A DNA stretch of 64,000 bases from Carposina sasakii (taxonomy: Eukaryota; Arthropoda; Insecta; Lepidoptera; Carposinidae). The notes under the pieces were generated by a model. The model was not told the origin of the DNA, did not search any database, and saw only the letters and a list, made by a program, of their open reading frames with translations. Shown piece by piece: positions 10,446 to 20,800 of the stretch. Both the position numbers and the translations under genes were made by a program. Each line of letters begins with the position of its first letter. The stretch's first letter is position 1. The DNA is taken from positions 12,048,495-12,112,494 of the forward strand of contig CP053150.1 in the NCBI GenBank assembly GCA_014607495.2, read 5' to 3'.

Positions 10446-11365
10446 ATGTATTACTCTTTATTATGGTAGAATTTTTCTTGTACATCATACCTTCATATTT
10501 TCTTATCTCATTGAACAAGTCAGTGGTGTCATTGAGTTCATCCCTGTTTAATTTATTTAGGATAAACCCGGGTAAACCTATTGCAATAAGGTCTATCATT
10601 GTTTTGGTGTCTATTGATTTGTTTATATCTAGTATAAGCCGTTCTTTTTTTAAAGCATAATCAATTAACAGTCCTTCTTTATATCTGAATGCAAGAGCAT
10701 TTGTAACTATGTCCCATCCTCGGTTTTTAAAAGTTTCTAAGAATTTGTCTTTCCACTCATTCCATCCAGAATTTACTGTTAATTTGATGATCATCGAGCT
10801 ATACCAATCCAAACAAGATTTTTCTAAAATAACCGCAATATTTCTATTTTTGTTTCATCTTTTATTATATTAAAGCGCTCACATTCTTTTTCAAAATTCT
10901 CTATCCATTGCATTGCATTTGGATTCTTGCTTGTGAATTTTTCAATAATAAACTTCTCAGAAACATTTTTTAAATTGTGTTGATTTTCTTTCTTTGTTGT
11001 AGTGTCGATTAATTTTTCCAAGATATGTTGCAGACTGTCATCTTTGCCTGACGGTTGTTTTGTGCTCACTTCTTCTAAATACTGATCTAAAAATTGCATA
11101 TTACCTTCCTCATCTATATATGTTTTTTTGTGATCTTCATCCATTTTATCCAAATTTTTCTAGTTTGATGCCTTTTCTTTATACTATTTTTTATTTTTAG
11201 GAAAGTATTCATATTAACAATATATGTATGATAATTCACCGGCCTCAGCTCATCAGGTAGAACATAACGTTTTCCTTCTTCTGTAGATATTGAGGTTATG
11301 GCTAATACATTAGATTTTCCATCACTTGAAGCTATCATCGTAAATTCAAATTGCAGCCGGTCCAT
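10282..11365 (-). pseudogene. gypsy gag, broken by two frameshifts
   Basis: Gag, the structural protein of the retrotransposon particle, is readable in three overlapping pieces: 11114-11365 (begins MDRLQFEF, shortly after the 5' LTR), 10824-11153 and 10282-10812. The junctions near 11145 and 10815-10830 each need a single-base change, both in or next to A/T runs. The last piece ends with a Cys/His knuckle, CX2CX9HX4C (CKTC...H...C, about 10355-10415), which usually binds RNA. Because the LTRs appear identical, either the breaks are very young or they are base-calling errors. Confidence 0.8.
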
Positions 11366-11392
11366 CTTCTATTAGTTAACAAAATGTCGTTT

Positions 11393-11751
11393 TATAAGAT
11401 ATATTATTGAGGATTTTCAAAATAAACCAAATTGTTTCTCTGAAAATACAAAGTTTTGTTTTATTTATTACGCCTACATATTACAACAATTATCGTTTAA
11501 CCACTCTATTTACACTTTTATCTTACCTGAAAATACAAAGAAACGACATTTAAAGTTCACTAATATCGCTTCCTCAAGTATATCCTTCACTTTATCTATC
11601 TATAAGTTTTAATAATAATGAAATAACTAAGTAATCTCAACATCAATCCGCCATTGCATAAAACGTCACTCCCTGTCAACTTCCAATGATAGCTTTACGA
11701 ACGCGCGAAGCGCGGCAAAATTTGAAATGACGAAGTGTCATTTCATTACAT
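11393..11751 (-). repeat. 5' LTR of gypsy element
   Basis: The promoter-side LTR for the minus-strand element, matching 6744-7102. The first gag ATG (11365) lies only about 28 bp beyond its end. That short leader begins ACGACATTTTGTTAAC and should hold the primer-binding site, but I could not match it confidently to a tRNA 3' end. Confidence 0.92.
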
Positions 11752-12431
11752 ATATATGTACTATTTACCTTATACAGTAAAATACCTTCTGTTCTATGCT
11801 CCACCTCATCTGTTACCATCAAACTGTCAATCGGAGAGCTAAAATATGAAATGAGTTTAAAAATATCAAAAAAGTTTTAGTAGCCAAAAGTGAAAACAAG
11901 TGAGCAAAAACAACAAAATTATAGCAGGTAGGTAGGTTCTCACTCACTTTTCTTCAAACATTACAGGTGGTATTAGTTCGGTATAAACTTGACGGGCGAC
12001 TCCAGGACTTTTTGTTTCGGCACAATTGTTTGAATTCTATAAACAAAATATTGTAGAAGGAACTGCTGCCGAAGATGCTACGTAGTAAGTAAAGATGGGT
12101 CGGATTAGGTAAAAATCGTACCTGTTCGACCTAATACATACTAATATTTATGCAATATGGCCGTTCCATTACTGTGATCCATTACGTATTAGATAAATAC
12201 GTAGAATCTTTATTCGGTGAATATTTAGTATCGGTTTTCGGTGAATGATCCATTATCTAATAAATACCTACGTAGAAAGAATAGTTGTGGAAATAGAAAA
12301 TATCGTGATAATAGCGAAATGCATTTTTTATATTAGGTTAAATTTTTAATATTTAGTTAAATTGTTTTTAGTTTGTGTCACATATTTTGTTTAAATAAAG
12401 GATTTTAATTTTGTAAAAAAAAGGAAAAAAA

Positions 12432-12507
12432 AGTCTTGTCTGTACCCGGATACGAACCAGGAATATCTGATTTTCGACTCCGCCGATGTAACCGCTGGGC
12501 TATTATA
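12432..12507 (-). mobile_element. tRNA-like SINE fragment
   Basis: On the minus strand AGCCCAGCGGTTACATCGG resembles an A-box region and CCTGGTTCGTATCCGGGT a B box, separated by about 35 bp. The length and spacing suit a tRNA-derived SINE head. No cloverleaf could be closed. Only one copy is seen in the window. Confidence 0.5.
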
Positions 12508-12649
12508 AACTTGTTAAAGACGGTGAAAATTATCTTCATATTCTAATGATATTGTAGTATTTTTGTTAAATAATAAAATTGAAACTTATAGTCTATGCCT
12601 TACGGTTGATTTCTCATAATAAGATGATATTTTATGCGATACCTAATAC

Positions 12650-13105
12650 CTAATGTCGTCTTGTATCTGAATGCTGGGCCGTAAAGAAGAAGGATAAAAA
12701 TCAATTCCATGTAAGCAAGATGAGAATGTTGAAATAGATCTGTGGAGTTACAAGAATGGATAAAATAAGAAATGTGTATATAAGAGGAAGTTTGAAAGTT
12801 GCGCCGATCACAGACAAGTTACGAAGTAACCGTCTGTCTTGGTACGGGCATGTAAAGCTATATTATGAGTCTATGATGTAAAGCGACGGGATGAAAGGCA
12901 TATTTTACAGAGAGCTTTGTGCATGAGTGTGGATGGATATAAAGAAGAGGTAGACCAAAGAAATGTTGGATGGACTGTGTAAGGGAGGATATGCGTGTAC
13001 TGGGAGTGAGCCATGAGATGACGGATAATAGGGATGAATGGAAGAAAAGTACATATTGTGCCGACCCCAAATAAATGGAAACAGGGCAGGAAGATGATGA
13101 TGACC
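12650..13105 (+). pseudogene. LINE reverse transcriptase 3' end
   Basis: Translation in mixed frames gives fragments typical of the C terminus of a non-LTR retrotransposon polymerase: MLKWICGVTRMDK, LRSNRLSWYGHV, RRGRPKKRWMDCVREDM and a terminal ADPK followed by a GATGAT-rich tail. Stops and shifts are present. The unit is 5'-truncated, as LINE copies usually are. A more diverged copy lies on the minus strand at 37022-37190. Confidence 0.8.
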
Positions 13106-13279
13106 TAATCACGTTGTATTAGGTACCGACTAGTATTGAAAAATACCTAATCCACATACCTATTCCAATATTTATGCCTCACCTGTAGTAGTAAGTAAGT
13201 TCCTTAGGTGAGTGAAAGATATTGTACCTACATATACTCGTAAATGTATATAAAATTTGTGTATGTGCTTCATGTGTAA

Positions 13280-13700
13280 AGCAGTGCGCTTATAGAATAC
13301 TTCTCATGCTGTGTGTGTGTGATTTCGGAACTAATTTCTTTTGTAGACTTTTACATAGATAAACAAAGCAACTAGCGCCATCGTTCAAAGGAATTCTACC
13401 AATTTATAAAGGTGAAAGTTTGTATGTGTGTGAGTGTGTATGTTTGTTACTTCATCACGCAAAATCCTGAAATGTATGGAACAGCTGATTTTTTTTTACT
13501 ATATCGGAGTTGGCCCCATAGTGAAAGTTGTTTCTTTTTACTTTCCTAGTTTCGTGTCAAAGGCAAATCGCTAATTTCGGAAAGACCTTATATTAGCTTA
13601 GGTACGTATCAGAATAACACATTATACTTTTTATCCCGGTAAATATTTTATATCCCGTAATTTCGACATTTTGTTTTTTCTGCTGTCCATTATAAAATGC
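13280..13700 (+). repeat. Dispersed repeat fragments
   Basis: 13331-13420 (GATTTCGGAACTAATTTC ... CTAGCGCCATCGTTCAAAGG) matches 57683-57770. 13404-13690 resembles 50371-50525, with the shared phrase GAAAGTTTGT, TGTTTGTTACT and a TTTTTATCCCGG-like end. Family identity is unresolved. Confidence 0.55.
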
Positions 13701-13989
13701 ATTCTCAGCACTAAACTTTACATACTTACTAATTATGATTATAACTACTTACACCTTTGATTCTCTCCCCTTTTTAGAAAATTCTCTCCAACGTTGAGCC
13801 ATCTTCCTTTTGGAAACATATTTTTTAGTTTTATTTCCCATTAGTCCGAACTCAATCGAGTAATACCTACACCACAAGATAATAAAAAATGCCACTGCCG
13901 TGGGCGAAGCGACATAGACCCTACGTCGTCGGCGCACAGCGCGGTACTGAGCGTCAGCGGGCACGAAGTTACTATATAACGCTTTTCAG

Positions 13990-14052
13990 TAAGCATTAGA
14001 GTAGAATATCGCTTGCACGCTAAACAACTGATTGAACTCAGAAGTAAAGGAC
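13990..14052 (+). other. Possible exon before the assembly gap
   Basis: A 63-bp stretch is open between an acceptor-like CTTTTCAG (ends 13989) and a good donor GTAAGT (14053). Read in the only open phase it gives a helical, basic segment (EYRLHAKQLIELRSKG). It could be an upstream exon of the WDHD1-like gene, but I cannot match it to that family with confidence. Confidence 0.3.
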
Positions 14053-14092
14053 GTAAGTCTCAAAAAGATTTTTATTAATTGTGTGTTCAATT

Positions 14093-14592
14093 NNNNNNNN
14101 NNNNNNNNNNNNNNNNNNNNNNNNNNNNNNNNNNNNNNNNNNNNNNNNNNNNNNNNNNNNNNNNNNNNNNNNNNNNNNNNNNNNNNNNNNNNNNNNNNNN
14201 NNNNNNNNNNNNNNNNNNNNNNNNNNNNNNNNNNNNNNNNNNNNNNNNNNNNNNNNNNNNNNNNNNNNNNNNNNNNNNNNNNNNNNNNNNNNNNNNNNNN
14301 NNNNNNNNNNNNNNNNNNNNNNNNNNNNNNNNNNNNNNNNNNNNNNNNNNNNNNNNNNNNNNNNNNNNNNNNNNNNNNNNNNNNNNNNNNNNNNNNNNNN
14401 NNNNNNNNNNNNNNNNNNNNNNNNNNNNNNNNNNNNNNNNNNNNNNNNNNNNNNNNNNNNNNNNNNNNNNNNNNNNNNNNNNNNNNNNNNNNNNNNNNNN
14501 NNNNNNNNNNNNNNNNNNNNNNNNNNNNNNNNNNNNNNNNNNNNNNNNNNNNNNNNNNNNNNNNNNNNNNNNNNNNNNNNNNNNNNNNNNNN
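14093..14592. other. Assembly gap, 500 N
   Basis: Exactly 500 N, which suggests a placeholder of unknown true size. It truncates an exon of the WDHD1-like gene on its right edge. Confidence 1.
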
Positions 14593-16781
14593 GGCTTCTA
14601 CCTTTGGCAGCGAAATACGCCTCGAGACTTGGCCGAATGCACTTAGCGGATAAACTAGCAAATCTATCTGAAACGTGGGAAAGAGACGCCGATAAAATGA
14701 ATGTGGCACAAAACTCGCACTTCCAGGAACTGGAAACGCAAGAAACGCTCGATGTGACGAGTACAGAGGATATGAATACCAGTCTGATTATACCGCAGAA
14801 GGTTGTCGAGAAGAAAGTGGAAGAGGTTACGCCTATAAAGCCTGTGGTAATTATGTTTTATTGTATTTACGATTTGGTTGCTAAGTATCAATGTCCTGAA
14901 TGTGACTTGTTTGCAAGTGGATGGACGGTCGTGTGTCGGGATTGTCTGAGGTGCTGTGAGATAGCGAATGATATGTAACAACCTGTATGTCTTAGTTCGT
15001 CATTTATTCACTTAATTATTTACCTACTTTAAATTATTTAGCTTTCAAGGCGCATTTTGAAAATTTGAAAATGTTTTTATTAAAAATAAATCAAAGTGAC
15101 TTACTTGACTTTTGTTACTGTGTCCCCTTGCTGGGGCCGAGGGCCTCTACAGATATCCGCCATCCCTAGTGTCAAAGTAGGCAGGGTTCGAAATTATCAA
15201 GATAAATATCTTGGATAATTATCTTGATAATTATCCTAGCCGATTTGCCATTTTACTTCTTGAAATTTCCTTTTTTTTAATGATATATATGGTTATTCCT
15301 AAGAGAGTTATCTCAGTTTTTCGGCATTATTAAATAAACAGCAAATCTTTCAATGAGAAAATATACAATTTAATTCAGTGTTTTTATGGCGTCAAACAAA
15401 AGTAAGAAAGTATGTAAAGAAAAGAAATTCGGACTTCTCTCGTCGGTCGAACGTTTTTTTTTATGTCTAGCATGTTTGGATACGTAAATAAACTTAGATT
15501 ATTGTAGTGTTTGATTTTTATAATTATCAAAGATAATTATCAAGGTATATTTATCAAGATAATTATCGTGATAATTATCACTTCGAACCCTGAAACTAGG
15601 TACAGAAATTTTTTTAAAATTAATTTGCTATCAAACAAATGAAGTGCTGATTTATCCAAACGTCAGATAGCCATTTAAATAATATAGTTGATGCTGTCTC
15701 TATCATGATCAAGTTTTAGAGAGAGATAGCATCAATTTTATTCTTCTGACAGGCCATCTGATGTTTGTGAAAAATCCGCCCTAAATGTTGTATATTTAAT
15801 AATAATAATAAATTTTTATTTATCACAAATTATTTACATTTCATCCTTGTATAAATGTTTAGGCACAAAATGTAGATAACAGTTACAAATAGTTTACGTT
15901 AACAGAGTTCGTAGTGGTCCCCACACTAGGTCTGGCCTGTATTGTGGGGGCCTGAAAATTGCTGTGAATCTTATATCTTTAGAGATATAATATTGTTCTC
16001 TTTTTGAAATGTTTACTCTATTGTACCTCTTTGTCTATGCTTTTTACAGCCTATAAAGTCGTCACCGGCGGGTCGCAACCCGTTTCGCAAACAGAATTCA
16101 GAAGCAGTCCGCAGTGCGCCGAGCCCACTCGCACTTAGCGATCGAGTGCTCACTAAAGAGAACGACGATCGAGACGTAAGTATACAGACTGCTTTGTGCG
16201 AGTTTTCAATTCGATCTAGTCAGCATTAACGTAAAACAGCCAACTAATCACATTATGCCGTAAAGTTGTAAAAGTGAGAACAAATGCAATGGCGTGATTA
16301 CGTTACAAGCGACAGCGAAGTTCGCAAAGTTAACGAATCATTTCCTTTAGGAAACCTACATTTAGTCAGCTAACTGCTATTGGATGAAATAACGAACGCA
16401 ATAAATGAAGACTTCCCATTGGAGGAGGAAATGTTTCTTAAACTTAGCGAACATCGCTATCGTTCGTAAAATAACATGATTGTTAAATCAACCCAAAATT
16501 ATAATTTATTTCAGACACTAAAACCTGTAGAAGGAGAATCGTTCGTCGATTGGTTCTCCCGAAACAAGTCTACGTTAGAATCTCAAAACCCTGAACTGAC
16601 TCCATCAGAACTAACTCGGCATTGTGTGAGAATGTACAAGGATATTCAGCTGAAGAGTAATGAGAAGGAAAACAGTAATAAAAGGAAGTTGGACGAACAA
16701 GAGAACGGTGTTGATTCGCCGGTAACTAATGCTCCGAAGCAAACCAAACTTAGTGCATTTGCGTTCCAGAAAAAAGTCTAA
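14593..16781 (+). CDS. WDHD1: WDHD1/AND-1/Ctf4-like, C-terminal exons
   Basis: Three exons close in phase: 14593-14846 (5' edge lost in the gap), 16050-16175 and 16515-16781 with stop TAA. The first encodes a helical segment (LPLAAKYASRLGRMHLADKL) like the end of the SepB/Ctf4 helical domain. The second carries an RNPF motif in a Ser/Pro-rich linker. The third has an HMG-box-like segment (SFVDWFSRNKS ... NPELTPSELTRHCV) and ends with the lysine-rich tail and KLSAFAF, as I recall for the AND-1 family. In that family the protein is a nuclear trimeric hub coupling the replicative helicase to DNA polymerase alpha. The WD40 repeats and most of the SepB domain are not visible upstream; they would have to lie in the gap or be missing. 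Intron 1 holds a LINE tail and a hAT MITE. Family assignment rests on the tail and domain order. Confidence 0.7.
14850..15100 (+). pseudogene. LINE 3' end inside WDHD1 intron
   Basis: The frame encoding PECDLFASGWTVVCRDC and ending EIANDM plus stop (14976-14978) is closely related to the end of the LINE at 32775-33917 (ECDLFMSTWPSVSRECL). The 3' UTR phrase TTTCAAGGCGCATT is shared as well. It begins right at the splice donor of the preceding exon, so it is a 5'-truncated LINE insertion and not gene coding sequence. Confidence 0.75.
15182..15592. mobile_element. hAT-type MITE (TTATC-rich), copy 1
   Basis: A 411-bp element with ends CAGGGTTCGAA and TTCGAACCCTG. It is flanked by AAAGTAGG (15174-15181) and AAACTAGG (15593-15600), an 8-bp duplication with one change. 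Both subterminal zones carry repeated GATAATTATC / TTATCTTGATAATTATC palindromic motifs, possible transposase-binding repeats. There is no coding capacity. It lies in the WDHD1 intron and is the sister of the copy at 20961-21361. Confidence 0.88.
15651..15780. repeat. Fold-back repeat
   Basis: Imperfect inverted arms (GATTTATCCAAACGTCAGAT ... CATCTGATGTTTGTGAAAAATC) surround an inner hairpin TTGATGCTGTCTCTAT ... GAGATAGCATCAA. Parts recur at about 16910-17005. Probably a small MITE. Confidence 0.6.
15790..15965 (-). repeat. LINE-like 3' tail fragment
   Basis: Begins with an AATAATAATAAATTTTTATT block, which on the minus strand would be the repeat tail of a non-LTR element, followed by non-coding sequence with TGGTCCCCACACTAGG. 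Weakly supported; no ORF. Confidence 0.35.
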
Positions 16782-17010
16782 GACACACATTTAACACGGC
16801 GAAAATATTGGAGAGTGGAGATCGCGTGGGTGTTAACAGTGTGTCATGGGCCATATAAAATGTATGTGATTGATATGTATGTAGGCAGATTGTTCTAACT
16901 GATGAAATTTGATCCTGTCTTTCTCTAAAATTTAATAATGATAGAGAGAAAATCAACATTATTCTTCAAGTAAATCTATCTGACCATCAGAAAAATCGGC
17001 CCTAAAGCAC

Positions 17011-17016
17011 AATAAA
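17011..17016 (+). promoter_or_regulatory. Poly(A) signal AATAAA, WDHD1-like gene
   Basis: The first canonical AATAAA downstream of the stop codon at 16781, about 230 bp into the presumed 3' UTR. Confidence 0.45.
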
Positions 17017-17586
17017 CAGTCTTGATCAGTTTTTTCCAAATAAAAATTTAATTTGTTGTTATGATATCTATATTGAATTTCGCATATTGGCCTAGCTGAA
17101 ATATGTATCAAGACTGTGTGGTTTATTTTTCATTAAAATTTTAATTTAAAACTAATGGCTGGGTCCAAAAAGTGCCTAAATCGTGTATTACAATTCGACT
17201 GTTAAATAACATTAATAAGCGTTTTACTTTTGATATAAAATAATATTATAATGTACATAATTTATTTTAAGATTACCTTAGTAAGAATAAAATCATGAAT
17301 TTTGTAATATGATATTTAATTTAAATTCTCTTAAAGATTCCCATGAGACTCGAATGTTGTATCTTAAACTTAAAATTTATACAACATAATTATTTTCACT
17401 TCTAGAGTTCGAGATATAAATCAAACCTTATATTGTATTGTATTTTTTTAACTTGGTGTCAAATAATCTATAATTTCGATCTCTAATATCGCTACTGTTA
17501 GTTGACGCCTATTTATCGCTAGTTTTAAAAAAATCAGCAATAACTCACACCATTATCCAATCAGCCTACTCCACTTTACCCATATA

Positions 17587-17806
17587 CAGGGTGTAACAGA
17601 AAGGGTATGTTAAGCGAAAATTTCAGACTCAAATTCACGTTTATATTTTTCCAGACAGTATGAAGAATTCCGAAACAACTCAGGAATGTCCATACAATCT
17701 TGAAAAATAAAAATATGATTTCGAGTCTCAAATTTTGGAAATAGGATCTCTATAGTGGGCTATTTACATAGCTTTTCGCTTAACATACCCTTTCTGTTAC
17801 ACCCTG
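17587..17806. mobile_element. TA-target MITE (CAGGGTGTAACA), copy 1
   Basis: A 220-bp element between TA dinucleotides with inverted arms of about 34 bp: CAGGGTGTAACAGAAAGGG ... CCCTTTCTGTTACACCCTG. Further copies are at 19512-19734, 56012-56221 and, truncated, 18134-18216. TA targeting is shown directly by the copy at 56012. It starts about 50 bp beyond the ENOSF1 stop codon and so may sit in that gene's 3' UTR. Confidence 0.88.
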
Positions 17807-17856
17807 TATAAAGAGATTGTACGATTCAATTGACGTTGAAGATGTTATTTTCTAAT

Positions 17857-20800
17857 CTAAGCATTGACTAGCTCAGCTTCATCCGGCGGAGCAAAGAGTC
17901 CCTGTTCGAACATCTTCTGCCACTCGCTGCCGTTCGGATAAGAGAACTTCTCTAAAGTCTCTGGGAGGAACTGCGTACTGTATCCAGGTAACTGAAATAA
18001 AACATACGATTATTATATGTAGTTTCGAAAGAAGAATGGCAAGTGTGTCACGGTCTGCTTTATTTTAATAAAATAAGGAACGTATATACATACATACATA
18101 AAAATCACGCCTCTTTCCCGGAGAGGTAGTATATATACTCAAATTTTGTGGATAGGTTCTCTATAGTGGGCTATTTACATAGCTTTTCGCATAACATACC
18201 CTTTTTGTTACACCTGTATATATTATAGTATATATACTATACTATACCACACTTTCTCTGATCACCTCATTTTTTTTTTCTATCTTTCAAAATTATTCCA
18301 CACATACTTCTTAATGCTCTCATCTCCACTGCATTCGCTTGACTTTGGTGTTTTCGTTTCTAGTTAGTAATTAGTGGTTCGGTAGTTATAACGAACATGG
18401 AAAACTAATGATGCCACGGGTGTTGGTGAAACATATATTATGTCGATTAAACATTTTAGTTGGTTTTCGGATTAGCAGCTATGTATCTATGGTTGCATGC
18501 TAAGTGCTTGGATCTGGCTTCTCGTTGCGACAGTAGTGACTTGTGTTCGTGACCATGAGTCGTCAGATCCGAGGGTCAGCGGAGGGTGTAGGGCCCGGTG
18601 GTGGGCGACCCCTCAATGGAAAGTTATGGTTCCTGCCATACCCAACTTTCACTACCATACACAAGAGTTGGCACCAAAACACCTCTATGAACAGCCAGAC
18701 GTCGTTTGCGACACTTTCTGGCTACTCATAAAAGAATTAAGTGCCCCATTCACCCGATTCCCAGCATTCGCTCTGCAATACCTTTGTCGTGCTAACCATA
18801 TACAGGAACGTATACGTCAAATATGAACCTCACAGAAACGTATGAAGCTTGCATGGTCAGCGAGTACTTATGACGTTTGCAGTTTGACCTGCATGTACCG
18901 TGGTTATGTAAGCCTAAGTCAGACATGCGTGACTGACATCTTGAAATGGCCCTACCTACCTGGCGCAGAATGTATATCATAATCATTACCAGATCCATTT
19001 TCTTGGATAAGCCCTATAGAAATTAATCTATGTTCATTAACGATATTATACAAAAAAAAAATCAAATCCAATAAATTTATTTCCAGTAGTTTCAGAGCCT
19101 ATTCAATACAAAGGAACAATCAAATCTTTCGTCAATATATTATTCGTGAAGACATTTCCCATTCTTACCTTAGGCGCCATATACCTCGCGTTCTCAACAA
19201 CGCAAGGATCGTAGAAGTGTTCGTGTTGCTGGTCCACATACTCGATAAGTCGGCCTTCCATAGTAGCAGATAGACTCGCGAAGTCCCAGTACTGTAGGTG
19301 TTGTACCATCTCACACAAACCCACGCCGCCCGCGTGCGGACATACTTTTACTGCAAAATAAACATTCATGCATAGATCATAATGTAAGCGCTGGATGCCA
19401 TATTGTTGGCGAAACATATCCAATAAATGATCTAAATAACTGATCTAATCAATGTAATAATGACTATTCTCCCGCTAGCTGTTATCTGCGACTTATTCCT
19501 CGTGGACTATACAGGGTGTAACAAAAACGGTATGTTAAGCGAAAAGCTATGAATATAGCCCATTGTAAAAAACCTACCCCCAAAAATTTTTGACTCGAAA
19601 TCACATGTTTATTTTTTCCATACTAATTGAAAAAATAAACATTTTATTACGAGTCTCAAATTTTGTAAATAGGTTTTTTTACAATGGGCTATATTCATAG
19701 CTTTTCGCTTAACATACCCTTTTTGTTACACCTGTAGAATGCATATGTCCTTTTTGGTACTCCCAACTATAGTATAAAATTTGAAGAAGATTGGTAGTAT
19801 AAAGCGTAAAGAGGTAACAAACTTATTTTCGCATTTATCAGTTGGAATGTTTTGAACAAATGAATAAATAATAATTTTTACTGTGACGAGAGAGTGCCAT
19901 ATACTTTATGACGAGTTCTCTGTCCAACAAAATGCTTGTAAATACATAGCTACCCTACTCGAGAATGTGAGTAGTAGTCATTGCTGTCGCCACTGTAATC
20001 TGCAGTAGGTACTCAAGTCTAAATTATACGTGCAAGCTTAGCCAAAACTTGAAATTGAGTACCGTATTGACATACAGTAGCCTGATTTTTTATTACGTAA
20101 AATATAAACAATATTCTATAAATACATTTCTTACCATTTTACTTAACGGAGTGTTATCTAATGTTTTGCTTAAAAAAAATACCTACGTGAAGGAAAACTT
20201 CAATTCATTACGATCAAGACATTAAACTAAGTATAGAAGTATACTAAATATAAATTTGAATGTTCCCGTTATTTCCCGTTCCCGTGGGAATTTCAGAAAT
20301 TCCATACTTCAAAAACATTGGTTTTTGTATACTTATAACTAGCGTATGCCCACGACTTCGTCCGCGTGAGAGAGAATTACACTACACCCGTGCAAAGTCG
20401 GCGCGGATCCCTAGTCTATGATACATATAATAAAATTGTAACGGATCGATGTTTGTGCACGCTAATCTCAGAAATGGCTGGACCGATTTCGATGCAGTTC
20501 AGGAATATATTGTGACAGGTCCCATTTAACATATCTTAGGCTACTTTTTATCTCGGATAATATCGACATTTCATTTTTTTCGCAGTCCACACGGACGGAT
20601 TCGCGGGCGTCCACTAGTTTGTTTATTTATTTCTCACCATCATCATTACACATATAAACCTTTTTCTTGAATTACTTTTATTTTAAAAAACCACATCAAA
20701 ACCCGTTGCGCAGTTTTAAAGGTCTAAGCATCAGCGGGAAGCGACTTTGTTTTATAACATGTAGTGAGATCTACAGATAAGTATGATCACCTTTAAGTTT

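Larger units (their letters stand above)
6744..11751 (-). mobile_element. Ty3/gypsy LTR retrotransposon, minus strand
   Basis: A 5.0-kb element with two direct repeats of about 359 bp (6744-7102 and 11393-11751) that look identical by eye. On the minus strand the LTR starts TGTAATGAAATGACAC. Directly upstream of the 3' LTR is the polypurine tract GCGGGGGAGA (about 7103-7112 as complement). The internal region encodes gag, then PR-RT-RNaseH-IN in that order, which defines Ty3/gypsy. No env-like ORF is present. The flanks are AT-rich, so a 4-5-bp target duplication (ATAT/ATATA) cannot be defined exactly. Identical LTRs imply a recent insertion, although gag and pol are each broken by single-base shifts. 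Confidence 0.95.

Noticed and set aside
6744..11751. Endogenous virus with an env gene
   Set aside because: No third ORF lies between integrase and the 3' LTR; only about 35 bp separate them, so this is a plain gypsy retrotransposon.
14032..14978. Long ORFs spanning the N run on both strands
   Set aside because: They are produced by translating N as open sequence; only the part from 14593 has real codons.
18497..18826. 109-codon ORF in the last ENOSF1 intron
   Set aside because: It overlaps a repeat also found at 40961-41171 and has no recognisable product.
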